Source of the DNA: CAZPWQ01 sp964590495
GTDB lineage: Bacteria; Bacteroidota; Rhodothermia; Balneolales; Balneolaceae
Direction of reading: 5' to 3'
DNA: 64,000 nt
Assembly (NCBI GenBank): GCA_964590495.1
Contig: CAZPWQ010000005.1
Location: 1 to 64,000, forward strand
Part shown: positions 44,166 through 54,300 of the stretch, piece by piece
How positions within the stretch are numbered: position 1 is the first letter of the stretch
How the letters are laid out: the number at the start of each line of letters is the position of its first letter
The notes under the pieces: model-generated
What the model was told of the DNA's origin: nothing
Database searches by the model: none
Seen by the model: the letters and a program-made list of their open reading frames with translations, nothing else
Made by a program: the position numbers and the translations under genes

Positions 44166-44168
44166 AGG

Positions 44169-45059
44169 ATGTCAGCTAAAATTATTGATGGGAAGAAAGT
44201 AGCAGCGTTAACCAGGGATGAAGTTCGAAAAGATGTTGAGGATTGGGTTGATTCGGGTAACCGGCCTCCTTTTCTCCAGGCGGTATTGGTAGGCAACGAT
44301 CCCGCCTCCAATGTATATGTCGGTGCTAAAACCCGGGCCTGCAAAGAAGTAGGTATTGAAACTGATACCTTTCGCCTGCCCGATACAGTCTCGGCCAGGG
44401 AGTTGAAAAAAAAGATTCGTGAATTTAATGAAAATGATGAGGTGGACGGAATTCTTGTACAGCTTCCTCTTCCTTCACATCTGTCAAAACATGATGTTAT
44501 CGAGGCGATCGATTACCGAAAGGATATAGATGGATTTCATCCGATGAATGTGGGACGCCTTTCAGTCGATCAACCCTGCTTTCGCTCATGTACACCGGCG
44601 GGTGTTTTTGAATTGTTGAAGTATTACAGTATTCCTACAAAAAGCAAACATGCTGTAGTCGTAGGAGCCAGTAATATTGTAGGACGACCAGTGTCGATTA
44701 TGCTTTCAAAAGAGGAAACTGAGGGGAAGGCAACTACTACTGTTTGCCACAAGTATACCAAGGATCTGACCGCGCATACGATCTCTGCCGATATAATAGT
44801 TGTAGCCGCGGGACAGCCTAACCTTATCAGAGGGGAAATGGTAAAAGAGGGGGTTGTGGTGATTGACGTGGGCATTAATCGTGTTGCAGATGAAACCAAA
44901 GAGAAAGGTTATTCTCTGGTTGGTGATTGTCACTTCGATAGCGTCAAAGAAAAAGCCGGCTGGATAACCCCCGTTCCGGGTGGAGTGGGTCCCATGACCG
45001 TTGCTATGTTGATGAAGAATACGCTACTTGCAGCTAAGAAATCGATATATCCCGAGTAG
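44169..45059 (+). CDS. folD: Methylenetetrahydrofolate dehydrogenase/cyclohydrolase FolD
   Basis: Bifunctional enzyme interconverting 5,10-methylene-THF and 10-formyl-THF with NADP. It has 296 residues. Visible features are VGNDPASNVYVGAKTRACKE (with the active-site Tyr and Lys region), DGILVQLPLPSHL, DIDGFHPMNVGRL and the nucleotide-binding VVVGASNIVGRPVSIML. ITPVPGGVGPMTVAML closes the protein. The leader is an 8-base tandem repeat, and the gene appears to be expressed apart from the preceding regulator. Confidence 0.97.
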   Translation: MSAKIIDGKKVAALTRDEVRKDVEDWVDSGNRPPFLQAVLVGNDPASNVYVGAKTRACKEVGIETDTFRLPDTVSARELKKKIREFNENDEVDGILVQLPLPSHLSKHDVIEAIDYRKDIDGFHPMNVGRLSVDQPCFRSCTPAGVFELLKYYSIPTKSKHAVVVGASNIVGRPVSIMLSKEETEGKATTTVCHKYTKDLTAHTISADIIVVAAGQPNLIRGEMVKEGVVVIDVGINRVADETKEKGYSLVGDCHFDSVKEKAGWITPVPGGVGPMTVAMLMKNTLLAAKKSIYPE

Positions 45060-45551
45060 TCTGTAAAGATTTTGGAGTTCTATAAACATTCTGGAATGTC
45101 TCCAGGTTTGAAGCTGAGAAATACGTTGGTGGTTTTTATTATCTGCTCCTATCCAATCACGGGCATCCCGAACGCTTTCGGGACCATCCGTGTGGCAAAG
45201 GCATTAAATTGGTATCAACTTATATTTCAAGCAAGGGCAACTAATCATGCCTTTTATTAAATAGCTGCTTCTTCAGAGCGGATGAGATCCCTCGGTTCCA
45301 GCCCGCAGAAACCGCGGACTTCCACTCGGGATGACAATGGAGAGTGTTTTTAATTACCTGCCCCAAAATATCTACCTATAGCGTCATCCAGCTGCTGTTT
45401 CAGAGCAAATGAGACGTGTTCGACTCCCAGCGTGATCCTTCTACCAGATATATTTTTCAGGCATTGTAAATTCCCTGACATGGGGTGACAGAATGGTGTC
45501 ACATCGGTCAATTATACTAGAGATGAACATCAATTAAGCTGAGGTAAATTA
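45060..45551 (+). other. Intergenic region with REP-like copies
   Basis: No believable gene is seen; the 62-codon open frame at 45072-45260 has no protein-like character. The region holds a strong hairpin TCCCGAA / TTCGGGA with loop CGCT (45166-45183) and the REP-like copy C (45280-45337). A fragment near 45382-45500 shares words such as GTCATCC and GGGTGACAG with the REP family. The 3' part (45500-45551) leads into the small hypothetical gene. Confidence 0.55.
45280..45337 (-). repeat. REP-like unit (copy C)
   Basis: On the minus strand it begins TTGTCATCCCGAGTGGA. A stem AGTCCGC / GCGGGCT (one G-U pair) encloses the 7-base loop GGTTTCT, and it ends GGAACCGAGGGATCTCATC. Apart from the stem it is almost identical to copy E at 58665-58726. 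Confidence 0.8.
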
Positions 45552-45881
45552 ATGAAATCCGCAAAACAGAGAAGTACAAAAAAGCCGAATGTAAACCTGG
45601 AACCTGTATTAAGAAAAGTATTGATTGAAGCTGAACAGGAGCACCGGCAACTGCAGCATATGTTTGAATTAATGGGCTGGAGTCACCTTCCGGATAGCCT
45701 TAAGATAGAAATTAAAGACGATGTTTCTGCCATGGTGGCCGAATTGCAAGGCCAGTACTCCAGTTGTGATCCTAATGTTGCACGCCGCCGCCGGCGCGTA
45801 ATGCATTGGGTAAATAGTTATGAAGATGATATCTGTTCACTGGATACGGCCATTGAGGCGTTGAAAGTAAGAAACCTTTAA
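45552..45881 (+). CDS. Hypothetical protein, 109 residues
   Basis: I do not recognise this protein. It is soluble, with a basic start (KSAKQRSTKKPN) and a mostly helical body, and an arginine-rich stretch RRRRRVMH at about 78-85. The start is preceded by GAGGT about seven bases upstream (45540-45544), a good ribosome binding site. It ends two bases before the stop of the convergent membrane-protein gene. Codon use is like its neighbours, so I believe it is expressed, but no function is suggested. Confidence 0.65.
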   Translation: MKSAKQRSTKKPNVNLEPVLRKVLIEAEQEHRQLQHMFELMGWSHLPDSLKIEIKDDVSAMVAELQGQYSSCDPNVARRRRRVMHWVNSYEDDICSLDTAIEALKVRNL

Positions 45882-45883
45882 AG

Positions 45884-46666
45884 TTAATCTTTTACTTTAT
45901 TGGTTTGATCGCTCATAGAATCAGCTTCAGGGATCTGCTGCTCCTCAGCTTGTGGGACAGTTATTGAGGATGAATACTTGGTTTTACTATCAGGCCTCAA
46001 CATTTTCTGAAAGTGATTGATAAGTTCATCATACGTTTTTCGCTTCTTCTTCATCCAGTTAGAAAGATAGAAGCGGGTACTGGTCAATATTCCAGTAGTT
46101 CCAAAGATCGCTGCAATTGTTTGGGTGATGCCGGAAAATCCCATCTTCTTAAAAAATATGATCAGAAGCATAGCGCCAAATACTCCGGCAAATGTGTATA
46201 TTATCGATGCATAATATCGGTAATTTGCATTGATGTGAATTTTGGTATGATCTTTTTTAGGAGACAGAGAAATTTGAATATATCCTACTTCTTGTTTTCG
46301 TTGTTCCCACTCAAAAGTATTACCCAATTTGCTGGTTTTCCCGATACCACCGTGTATTCTGCGGATTTCGGAAACAACTTCTTCCCATTCCTGTTCGGTC
46401 AAAGTTCCTGTTGCGGTTTCAAGAATATTATATTTAAACGGTCCACCCAAAAGTTTGGACGTGAATGACTGAGTCGGAGCCTGTAGTTTTCGGAGGGCCT
46501 GTTGGATATATTTGGGATCAATACCAACTTCCTTTGAAACCTGTTGAAGTTCCTGCAGGGTAAGTCCATCACTTTCGTCATCAATATTGTCAGCATGCTC
46601 TAACTCAGCAGCTTGTTTTAAAAGTTTACTTATTTCATCTCTGTTAAATCGGTGGTTAGAATCCAT
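45884..46666 (-). CDS. Hypothetical two-helix membrane protein, 260 residues
   Basis: No named family is recognised with certainty. The N-terminal part (about 7-70) is helical and has the pattern LLKQAAELEHADN, LTLQELQQVSKEVGIDPKYI, seen at the start of many uncharacterised membrane proteins of this bacterial group. Residues about 72-145 form a soluble domain. Two hydrophobic helices follow (about 152-170, IIYTFAGVFGAMLLIIFF; about 178-195, ITQTIAAIFGTTGIL), then a charged tail. It is a single gene on the minus strand, divergent from guaB. Confidence 0.7.
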   Translation of the reverse strand: MDSNHRFNRDEISKLLKQAAELEHADNIDDESDGLTLQELQQVSKEVGIDPKYIQQALRKLQAPTQSFTSKLLGGPFKYNILETATGTLTEQEWEEVVSEIRRIHGGIGKTSKLGNTFEWEQRKQEVGYIQISLSPKKDHTKIHINANYRYYASIIYTFAGVFGAMLLIIFFKKMGFSGITQTIAAIFGTTGILTSTRFYLSNWMKKKRKTYDELINHFQKMLRPDSKTKYSSSITVPQAEEQQIPEADSMSDQTNKVKD

Positions 46667-46806
46667 CTCAAGTTGGCTTTATTGAATAATGAGGGAAACT
46701 ATTCGGAATTACGGGGATCAATGTTACAATTAATGAACTCTTTTGTAGTTAACCTGATAACTAAATAAGATAAAAATTATATTAAGCACTTGCGTCTGCT
46801 TTTTTT

Positions 46807-46814
46807 TATCTTTG
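46807..46814 (+). promoter_or_regulatory. Possible -7 promoter element before guaB
   Basis: TATCTTTG matches the TAnnTTTG consensus and lies 38 bases before the guaB ATG. A TTG is found only 14 bases upstream (46790-46792), shorter than the 17-23 expected, so this is uncertain. Confidence 0.35.
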
Positions 46815-46852
46815 CCCAAACCTGAACACCAACGCTTGCAGATTATTTTATC

Positions 46853-48331
46853 ATGCAGAATTCCTCTCCATTCGACCGCATTACACGCCAGGGGCTTACC
46901 TATGACGATCTTCTCCTGGTTCCCGCCTATTCACAAATTTTACCGCGTGAAGTTAATACCAGTATTCAGCTGGCTCCGAACCTGAAGCTGAATATACCTG
47001 TACTCAGTGCGGCAATGGATACTGTGTCGGAATACAGGCTGGCGATTGCCCTGGCCAGGGAGGGCGGCATTGCTATGCTCCATAAAAATATGTCTATTGA
47101 AGAGCAGGCCGACCAGGTGCGAATGGTTAAGCGCAGTGAGAGTGGAATGATCGTTGACCCCGTAACGCTCGATAAAGACTCGACGGTGCGTAAAGCCCGT
47201 TCTTTAATGAGAAAACATAAAATCGGTGGAATTCCGATTGTACAGGAGGATGACACCTTGATTGGAATCGTTACCAACCGCGATCTTCGTTTTGAGCACT
47301 ATGTCGATAAGAAGCTGAGTACGATTATGACCAGTGATAATCTTATCACTGCACGGGAAGGTACGACGCTGGAGGAAGCTGAAAAATTGCTCCAGGAGCA
47401 CAAGGTAGAAAAACTTCCTATAGTCAATAAGGATAATAAGCTTGTCGGACTCATTACTTTCAAGGACATTGAAAAGAAAATGAATTTTCCTCACGCCTGT
47501 AAAGATGATATGGGAAGATTACGGGTTGGAGCAGCGGTAGGGGTAACAGCCGATACCATGGAGCGGGTGGCGGCACTGGTAGAATCCGGTGTGGATATAA
47601 TCACTGTTGATACCGCCCACGGTCATTCGTCAGGTGTGCTGGATATGGTACAAACCATAAAGAAAGGATATCCCGATTTAAATCTGATTGCCGGTAATAT
47701 TGCGACAAAGTCGGCTGCAAAAGCCTTAGTCGATGCAGGTGCGGATATCATCAAAGTTGGAGTAGGACCGGGATCTATTTGTACGACGCGTGTAGTTACA
47801 GGGGTTGGGGTACCTCAACTAAGTGCGGTTATGGAGGTTGCAGAATATGCCCATCAGGCTGATGTGGGGCTTATTGCCGATGGCGGGATTAAACAGACGG
47901 GCGACATCCCGAAGGCAATTGCCGGTGGTGCAGATGCCGTAATGATGGGATCAATGTTTGCAGGTGTGGACGAGAGCCCCGGTGAAACGATTATTTATGA
48001 ATCAAGAAAATATAAATCTTATCGCGGTATGGGAAGTCTGGGCGCGATGGAAAAGGGATCGAAAGACAGGTATTTTCAGGATGTGGAAGACAATATAAAT
48101 AAACTGGTGCCGGAGGGTATTGAAGGACGTGTTCCTTATAAAGGACATTTGAGTGAAGTTGTGCATCAAATGACCGGCGGTTTGCGTGCTGCAATGGGAT
48201 ATGTCGGAGCAGCCGATATTTCGGAACTGCAAAAGGCAGAGTTCGTACAGATATCGTCAGCAGCATATAAAGAAAGCCATCCTCATTCGGTGCAAATCAC
48301 TAAAGAAGCCCCGAACTATTCTGTCAGCTGA
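46853..48331 (+). CDS. guaB: IMP dehydrogenase
   Basis: NAD-dependent oxidation of IMP to XMP, the committed step to GMP. It has 492 residues. The TIM barrel is interrupted by two CBS domains (about 95-210: KIGGIPIVQEDDTLIGIVTN and VEKLPIVNKDNKLVGLITF), which bind regulatory nucleotides. Catalytic Cys310 lies in GVGPGSICTTR. DGGIKQTGDIPKAIAGGADA and the mobile flap with YRGMGSLGAM are present. It appears monocistronic. Confidence 0.97.
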   Translation: MQNSSPFDRITRQGLTYDDLLLVPAYSQILPREVNTSIQLAPNLKLNIPVLSAAMDTVSEYRLAIALAREGGIAMLHKNMSIEEQADQVRMVKRSESGMIVDPVTLDKDSTVRKARSLMRKHKIGGIPIVQEDDTLIGIVTNRDLRFEHYVDKKLSTIMTSDNLITAREGTTLEEAEKLLQEHKVEKLPIVNKDNKLVGLITFKDIEKKMNFPHACKDDMGRLRVGAAVGVTADTMERVAALVESGVDIITVDTAHGHSSGVLDMVQTIKKGYPDLNLIAGNIATKSAAKALVDAGADIIKVGVGPGSICTTRVVTGVGVPQLSAVMEVAEYAHQADVGLIADGGIKQTGDIPKAIAGGADAVMMGSMFAGVDESPGETIIYESRKYKSYRGMGSLGAMEKGSKDRYFQDVEDNINKLVPEGIEGRVPYKGHLSEVVHQMTGGLRAAMGYVGAADISELQKAEFVQISSAAYKESHPHSVQITKEAPNYSVS

Positions 48332-48410
48332 GGAGTTCTGGATGCCGGAAGGGCAGCATAATAGCATAGCAGCGGAGAAATTACGCTTTTACGTATCACG
48401 CATTACCAAA

Positions 48411-49493
48411 TCATTTTCTTGCTGTAAAGAGCATACCCAATCCAACTACCAGGAAAAACAGGTGGGGCAGCAGGGCTGCAGCAAAGGGCGCTATTTGACC
48501 TTTTCCACCAAAAGGTTCGATAACTTTCAGCATTACCAGATAGAGAAAGCTGACGACCAGTCCGGCAGCTATATGAAATCCCTTTCCCCCTTTGCGTCGT
48601 TCCGAAGCTATGGCAAAGCCAACAATAATGACAACAATTATAGAAAAAGGATAGGCGTAGCGCCCGAATAACTGGACTTTCGGCAGGGCTATATTACCTG
48701 CACCACTTCGTTCAATTGACCGGATATAATCTTCGGCCTCAGGATAGGTGAGTTGATAGATATCCGAGGTTGTTCGGGCCAGATCACGCGGAAGCATGTT
48801 TAAAGTGGTATCGACGGCAGTGTCTTGCTGAGAGATATAGCCTGCTGCTGTATAAATACGTTTCTCTATATCTTCCAATCGCCACTGCTTCTTTTCATCC
48901 TGCCATATCATTCGCTGAATGAACATGCTTCTGGCAATACTGTCGCCGTCAAAGTGAATGACATCTACCCTGTATGCGGTATTTTCCTTTACATTAAAAT
49001 ATCCAATCTTAAAAATTGTTTTCGGCGATTCCTGACGAAATAGCTTATTACTATCCACTTTCTCACTTTTATCTTTAAGGTATTTTGATTCAAAAGCGAT
49101 ACGCTCCGAATTGGCATCCGGAATAATAAAACCATCAAGCAAACTTATGGTCACCGTAGCAAGAACAGCAAATACCAGGTAGGGTAGAAGTATGCGGTAA
49201 AGACTTACACCGGCGGCTTTAAGTGCAACAATTTCAAAACGGTCGGCCATCTGTCCCGTCAGATACAGACAGGCTACAAATGCAGCGACAGGAATTACGA
49301 GGCGTATTATTTCAGGTATGTAGTTAAAATAATAGAGGCCGAATATTTCATCCATGGTAGCCCCTCTGTCGTTGAAATCTTCGCTGTGTTCTGAGAAGTC
49401 GATCACGATAAAAACGAAGATGAGAACTCCGAGTACAAAAAGGGAAGTTGTTAACAGCCGCCAAAAAATATACCGATCAATTTTTTTAATCAC
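48411..49493 (-). CDS. lptG: LPS export permease LptG (YjgP/YjgQ family)
   Basis: Inner-membrane half of the LptB2FG transporter that extracts LPS from the inner membrane. It has 360 residues with about six transmembrane helices and a central periplasmic jellyroll domain. I start it at a GTG preceded by GGAGA at good spacing; this GTG overlaps the upstream stop (GTGATTAA). The first residues then read VIKKIDRYIFWRLLTT, typical for the family, whereas the longer frame adds 21 unlikely residues. LptF and LptG are hard to tell apart; the assignment follows position and size. Confidence 0.85.
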   Translation of the reverse strand: MIKKIDRYIFWRLLTTSLFVLGVLIFVFIVIDFSEHSEDFNDRGATMDEIFGLYYFNYIPEIIRLVIPVAAFVACLYLTGQMADRFEIVALKAAGVSLYRILLPYLVFAVLATVTISLLDGFIIPDANSERIAFESKYLKDKSEKVDSNKLFRQESPKTIFKIGYFNVKENTAYRVDVIHFDGDSIARSMFIQRMIWQDEKKQWRLEDIEKRIYTAAGYISQQDTAVDTTLNMLPRDLARTTSDIYQLTYPEAEDYIRSIERSGAGNIALPKVQLFGRYAYPFSIIVVIIVGFAIASERRKGGKGFHIAAGLVVSFLYLVMLKVIEPFGGKGQIAPFAAALLPHLFFLVVGLGMLFTARK

Positions 49494-50928
49494 TTTGTCT
49501 CCACAAATCTGAAAGTTTATAAGGAGTGCATAAGCGAAAAACCATATAACCGCCAATTATGGACAATAAGATATCGGAAAACCACATTCCGGTAAAGGGG
49601 GTAATAAAATGGCGGTCTGCCAGTTTTTCTCCCTGAATAATTGAAATCCAGTAAAAAGTCAAAAAAACCGTACCGATAAGCGCAGCATATCCAAGGTTTC
49701 CTTTTTGTGTATACATTCCGATAGGTGCACCCAGCAGAACAAAGATAAAACAGGCAAACGGGATCGAGAATTTTTTGTGAACTTCAACCAGATAACTTGC
49801 TATTCGATTCAACCGCCACTGGGTGTCCGAAATCAGGTTTTCGTAGGAAGTCCGATAATTGCGCAGATCAGAAAGTGTAATGCTGTGCAGGTTACGCTGC
49901 ATATTTTGAGTTTTCAACATGTTGAGAACCACATAATCGCTTTGATAAGGGGGGTCATCTACTTCCTGACCTGATTGTGCCAGTTGCAATTGCATTCTGG
50001 ATCTGCCGGAATGATCCTCTTCAATATCAATAGTCAGAAAGCTATGTTCTTCATTTACTTTCTTTTTTTCTTCCTTAATTTCGCGCCTGAGGGAATCAAC
50101 AACCGAAAGCATCGCTTCGATCTTCATTGTCCGGTCGTTTCGTGAACGGGATTCCGGGTTTGAACGGGAAAAACTCAGATCTGAGAGATCAAAACTGATT
50201 CTGTACCGTGAGAAGTTGGTCTTTTCTACTACAGAAATCCTTTTACCGTCTTTCCGGCTTGTCAGGAATTGTGTGACCGATCCGTCATTTAAAAAGAGAT
50301 TAAGTGTCTGCCCGTCGTGTTCACTCTTTAATTGGCCGGTTTTTGCTTTTATATAGGCTTCATTCCGCTCTCTGGTGGATTCCTGATAAATAGTAATATC
50401 ATGCAGTGAGTCCGTTTCGCTGGTAATATCCTGTACCAGAAAAGTATAATCGTCGATGCCGTCATAAAATTCACCGGGTTTGAGATCGAATCCTGGTTTT
50501 TTCAGGCGGATATCAATAAATAAAGAGCGGGCACGCTGGTTGGCATCCGGTAAAACATCATTGGAAAACCAAGCCAGAAAGACGGAGAGAATAATTGCCG
50601 ATACCAATACAGGACTTATAATGCGAAATGGATTAACTCCCGCCGCTCTCAGTGCTGTAAGCTCATTCAATTCTGTCAGTTTGCCATAGGCCATCAAAGA
50701 GGCTACCAGTACCGCCATCGGAATGGCCAGAACAACCATGGACGCAAGGTTGGTGATAATCAATTCAATAATAACAAGAAACGGCAATCCCTTACCGATG
50801 AGAAGATCAATATAGAGGATCAGGAACTGCATCAAAAGCAAAAACATCAGCGTGAAAAAACAGAAAACAAACGGGCCAAAGTGCCTTCGCAGTACGTCCA
50901 GTTGAAATTTATTGGGTAAGAATTTCAT
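49486..50928 (-). CDS. lptF: LPS export permease LptF (YjgP/YjgQ family)
   Basis: Second permease of the LPS transporter, 480 residues, about 100 longer than usual. Transmembrane helices lie at the N-terminus (LQFLILYIDLLIGKGLP, MVVLAIPMAVLVASLMAYG) and C-terminus (FACFIFVLLGAPIGMYTQKG). LTALRAAGVNPFRIISPVLV is the conserved cytosolic loop. The extra length comes from a charged, probably coiled-coil periplasmic insert at about 255-310 (RSRNDRTMKIEAMLSVVDSL and onward). It overlaps lptG by 8 bases and is divergent from sprA. Confidence 0.85.
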   Translation of the reverse strand: MKFLPNKFQLDVLRRHFGPFVFCFFTLMFLLLMQFLILYIDLLIGKGLPFLVIIELIITNLASMVVLAIPMAVLVASLMAYGKLTELNELTALRAAGVNPFRIISPVLVSAIILSVFLAWFSNDVLPDANQRARSLFIDIRLKKPGFDLKPGEFYDGIDDYTFLVQDITSETDSLHDITIYQESTRERNEAYIKAKTGQLKSEHDGQTLNLFLNDGSVTQFLTSRKDGKRISVVEKTNFSRYRISFDLSDLSFSRSNPESRSRNDRTMKIEAMLSVVDSLRREIKEEKKKVNEEHSFLTIDIEEDHSGRSRMQLQLAQSGQEVDDPPYQSDYVVLNMLKTQNMQRNLHSITLSDLRNYRTSYENLISDTQWRLNRIASYLVEVHKKFSIPFACFIFVLLGAPIGMYTQKGNLGYAALIGTVFLTFYWISIIQGEKLADRHFITPFTGMWFSDILLSIIGGYMVFRLCTPYKLSDLWRQSD

Positions 50929-51374
50929 ATCGTTATTGGTTAGAATATCCCTAAATTAGGCGATACACTAAATTATTACAAAATACTTCTAATTTTTTAA
51001 AAGCCTGTATCTAACTTTTGTAGAATCTATTATTCTGTTATAATTCGGAGTATGATAAAACAGATTTACGGTTAATAAACCTCTTGCCGCTGTTTCCGGG
51101 GACTGTATAGCGAAGCAGTACGGGAATAAAATGGGAGAGAATCGCTGTAACAGTAGATTTTCCTTACAATTTAATAGTAATGGCGTTTTATTTTACCATT
51201 TAACAACTTAAAAAGTTTCTGATTATTACTGCATCTAAACGTATTTTCACACTGTCTTTGGGATTAGCTGTATAATCTAAACTTTCAATTCAAATCAACA
51301 GGAGCTGTATATACGACACTGCTACCATAAGTTAACTTGATGGTCTAACGCAAAATATAGTCTACAACGGTTTC
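50929..51374. other. Divergent intergenic region between lptF and sprA
   Basis: The region is AT-rich and holds no gene I can support. It must contain the promoters for lptF/lptG and sprA, but I could not place a convincing -33/-7 pair. The stretch 51080-51160 is locally GC-richer and can fold weakly; no riboswitch class is recognised. Confidence 0.5.
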
Positions 51375-54300
51375 GTGCAGCTCAAACCAATTTATTTCCA
51401 TATTAGTTTTGGATTTCTGTTTCTTGTTGTATTGCTGATTGATACCGATAACAGCTATGCACAGGAACAGTCGGATACTGGTTTTATGGTACCGGTTCCG
51501 GGCGATACCCTTTTCAGATTTCTGCCTCCCCCTGATATATCCCTTCCTTTTGTGAGACCTGTACCGGGCCTTTACTATATAGATCTGGATGAAGAACAGG
51601 TATTAGTAGAACGCGATACGTCGGGAATGTATCGCAGTCAACGTTATCTGTTTGATATACCGGTGACGAATCCTCTTATCATGAGTTTTGATAATTACAG
51701 CAGGCGAAGCCGGGAATATGCAAAAATGAGAAATTGGCAAAATCTGATTGATGAGGCCCGTACAACAAGAGATGAAACGGGCGGCCCGCTTGATTTCAGA
51801 CTGGATATTCCTGCCGGCGATGAATCGACTTTCAGTACTATTTTCGGAAAACCTGAAGTAAATCTTCGTATAAACGGTACGGCAAATATGAACGCCGGAG
51901 CATCGATCCAAAAAACGGAAAATCCCGAAATACCGGCCGACCAGCAAACACAAATCGATCCGACTTTTCAACAGAATTTGAGATTGAACATACAGGGTAC
52001 TATTGGTGACAAGCTCTCGATTCAAACCGATTGGGATACTGAGGCGGCATTTGATTTTCAAAACAGACTGAGTATCACATACCAGGGATATGAGGATGAA
52101 ATACTGCAGCGAATGGAAATGGGTAATGTGGCTATGGAAACCGGCAACTCCCTGATCCGCGGGGGAAATTCCCTTTTCGGTGTGAAAGGAATAGCCCGGC
52201 TGGGCTCATTACGTTTGACGTCGGTTCTTTCTCAACAGGAGGGGGAAAATAATACGGAGACAATCACCGGCGGTTCGCAGGAACAGGATATCGCTATTCG
52301 TCCGGCCGATTATGAAGCCGACAGTCATTTCTTCCTGGATTTCTACACAAGACAGGAGTTCGAACCAAATATGTCGGATCCGCAGCAAACGGGGCAGGCC
52401 CTTCAATTTTCTGAAATTAACGTCTGGGTTTTACGGGAGTCAACACAATCTTTTCAGGGTGAACGTCAGGCTATCGCTCTTGTGGATCTGGGTGTCGTGC
52501 AGAACCCCGACGGTTCTTATGCTCCGCCTGATCAGGATCTGGACCCGTTTGATCAGGCTGTACTGGACCAGTTTCGTGATCTTTCGGAAGGTGTTTCAGC
52601 ATCTGATTTCGCGGTTGATTCCGAAGAGTTTGTCGAGGGGTTCTTTATACCACTGGAAGAGGGGGCTGATTATGAGCTGGATCGCAATCTGGGCTTCATT
52701 TCCTTAAAAAGAAATCTGAATTCCCGGCAGGCTTTGGCTGTCTCTTTTAAATATCGTGATCCCCAGACAGGAGAAACGATCAGTGTCGGAGATGTGAGCC
52801 AGAGCGGGGGTAATCGCATTTACCTGAAGCTTATTCGTCCGCAGAATCTTACTACTACCAATCCTGCATGGGATCTGATGATGAAAAATATATATTCGCT
52901 GGGTGCTTCGAATTTGACACCCGACGGTCTTGATATTGACGTAAAATATACTGAAATGAATATTCCCAGCAGTTCTCTTCCGGAACGAAGCTCAATTCTG
53001 CTTCAGGATCTGGGACTTGACCGGGTTGACCAGCAGGGGGCTTTAATTCCTGATAATAATATCGATTTCAGTACGCGCATCCTTAATCCTGCCAACGGCA
53101 GAATCCTGTTTCCATATTTACAGCCTTTCGGTGATCGAATTGCAGACCTTCTGGCAGAAACACCTCTGAGTCAGGATGAAATCGACGACATAACCTTTAG
53201 CGAACTTTACACCGAGAAAAAAACGAATGCCAACCAGATATCTAAAAATAATTTTTACCTGATCGAGGGGCAGGCCAGGGGAGGAATTTCCGACAGTTAT
53301 TCGCTGGGTTACTCTCTTGTGGAAGGTTCTGTAAATGTATTTGCCAATGGACGTGAGCTTCAGGAAGGAACAGATTATGCAGTGGATTATTCCATTGGCA
53401 GTATTACCATATTAAATGAACAATACTTGCGCAGGGGGCAGGAATTGAGAATAGAGTATGAAAATAATCAGCTGGCCCAGATTGCACAGAAAAGCTTCAC
53501 CGGTTTACGGGCTGAATATGATATCAACAATAATATCAGTTTCGGAAGTACGTATTTCCGGTTAAAAGAAAAACCTATTCAGGATAAGATTCAGATTGGT
53601 GACGAACCTGTAAATAATGCAGTACTTGGTTTTGATGCTAACGCTTATTTTGACGCTCCCTGGCTTACCAGGGGACTCAATAATATTCCTCTTTTGCAAA
53701 CAAAAGAGCCTTCCAGTTTAGTTCTCAGCGGAGAATTTGCCCAGCTCAGCCCGGGAGTTTCCCAGACAAATGCCGTAAGAGATGCGATAAGAGATAATCG
53801 TTTGTTTGAGGATGAAGAAAATGGTCTTTCGTATATAGACGATTTCGAGGGGGTGGATATCGGACTCAGTTTTATGAACACATCCCGCTGGAGCCTGGCC
53901 GCAGCACCGGCAGCTGTTCCCGGTTACGAACCCGACGATATTTTTTTTGATGGCGGCTCATTTCCGAACCCGGAGGGATCTATTGCAGAAAAAATTGCCC
54001 GTTCGGACCTTCGTAGTACTTTTGCCTGGTATTCCATTCCCCAGAATATTGATAATATCCTGGGAGGGGTGGAGACAACTCCGGAGTCTGAACCGGTTCG
54101 GGTAACCGATGTGTTTCCCAACAGGGATGTACTTACTGAAGAAAATTTCATCAACACCCTCGATGTTTATTTTGATCCGACACAACGGGGGCCCTATAAC
54201 TATAACAGTAATATGCGAAACCTGCTGGAGAATGAACCCGGACGTACCTGGGGCGGAATGACAGCGACACTCCCTTCGGGCCAGGAAGATCTGACGCAGA

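Noticed and set aside
45072..45260. Plus-strand open frame of 62 codons after folD
   Set aside because: It contains the TCCCGAA/TTCGGGA hairpin, lacks a ribosome binding site and does not look like a protein.
51080..51160. Possible riboswitch-like folded leader before sprA
   Set aside because: Weak pairing only, and no conserved box of any riboswitch class that I know.
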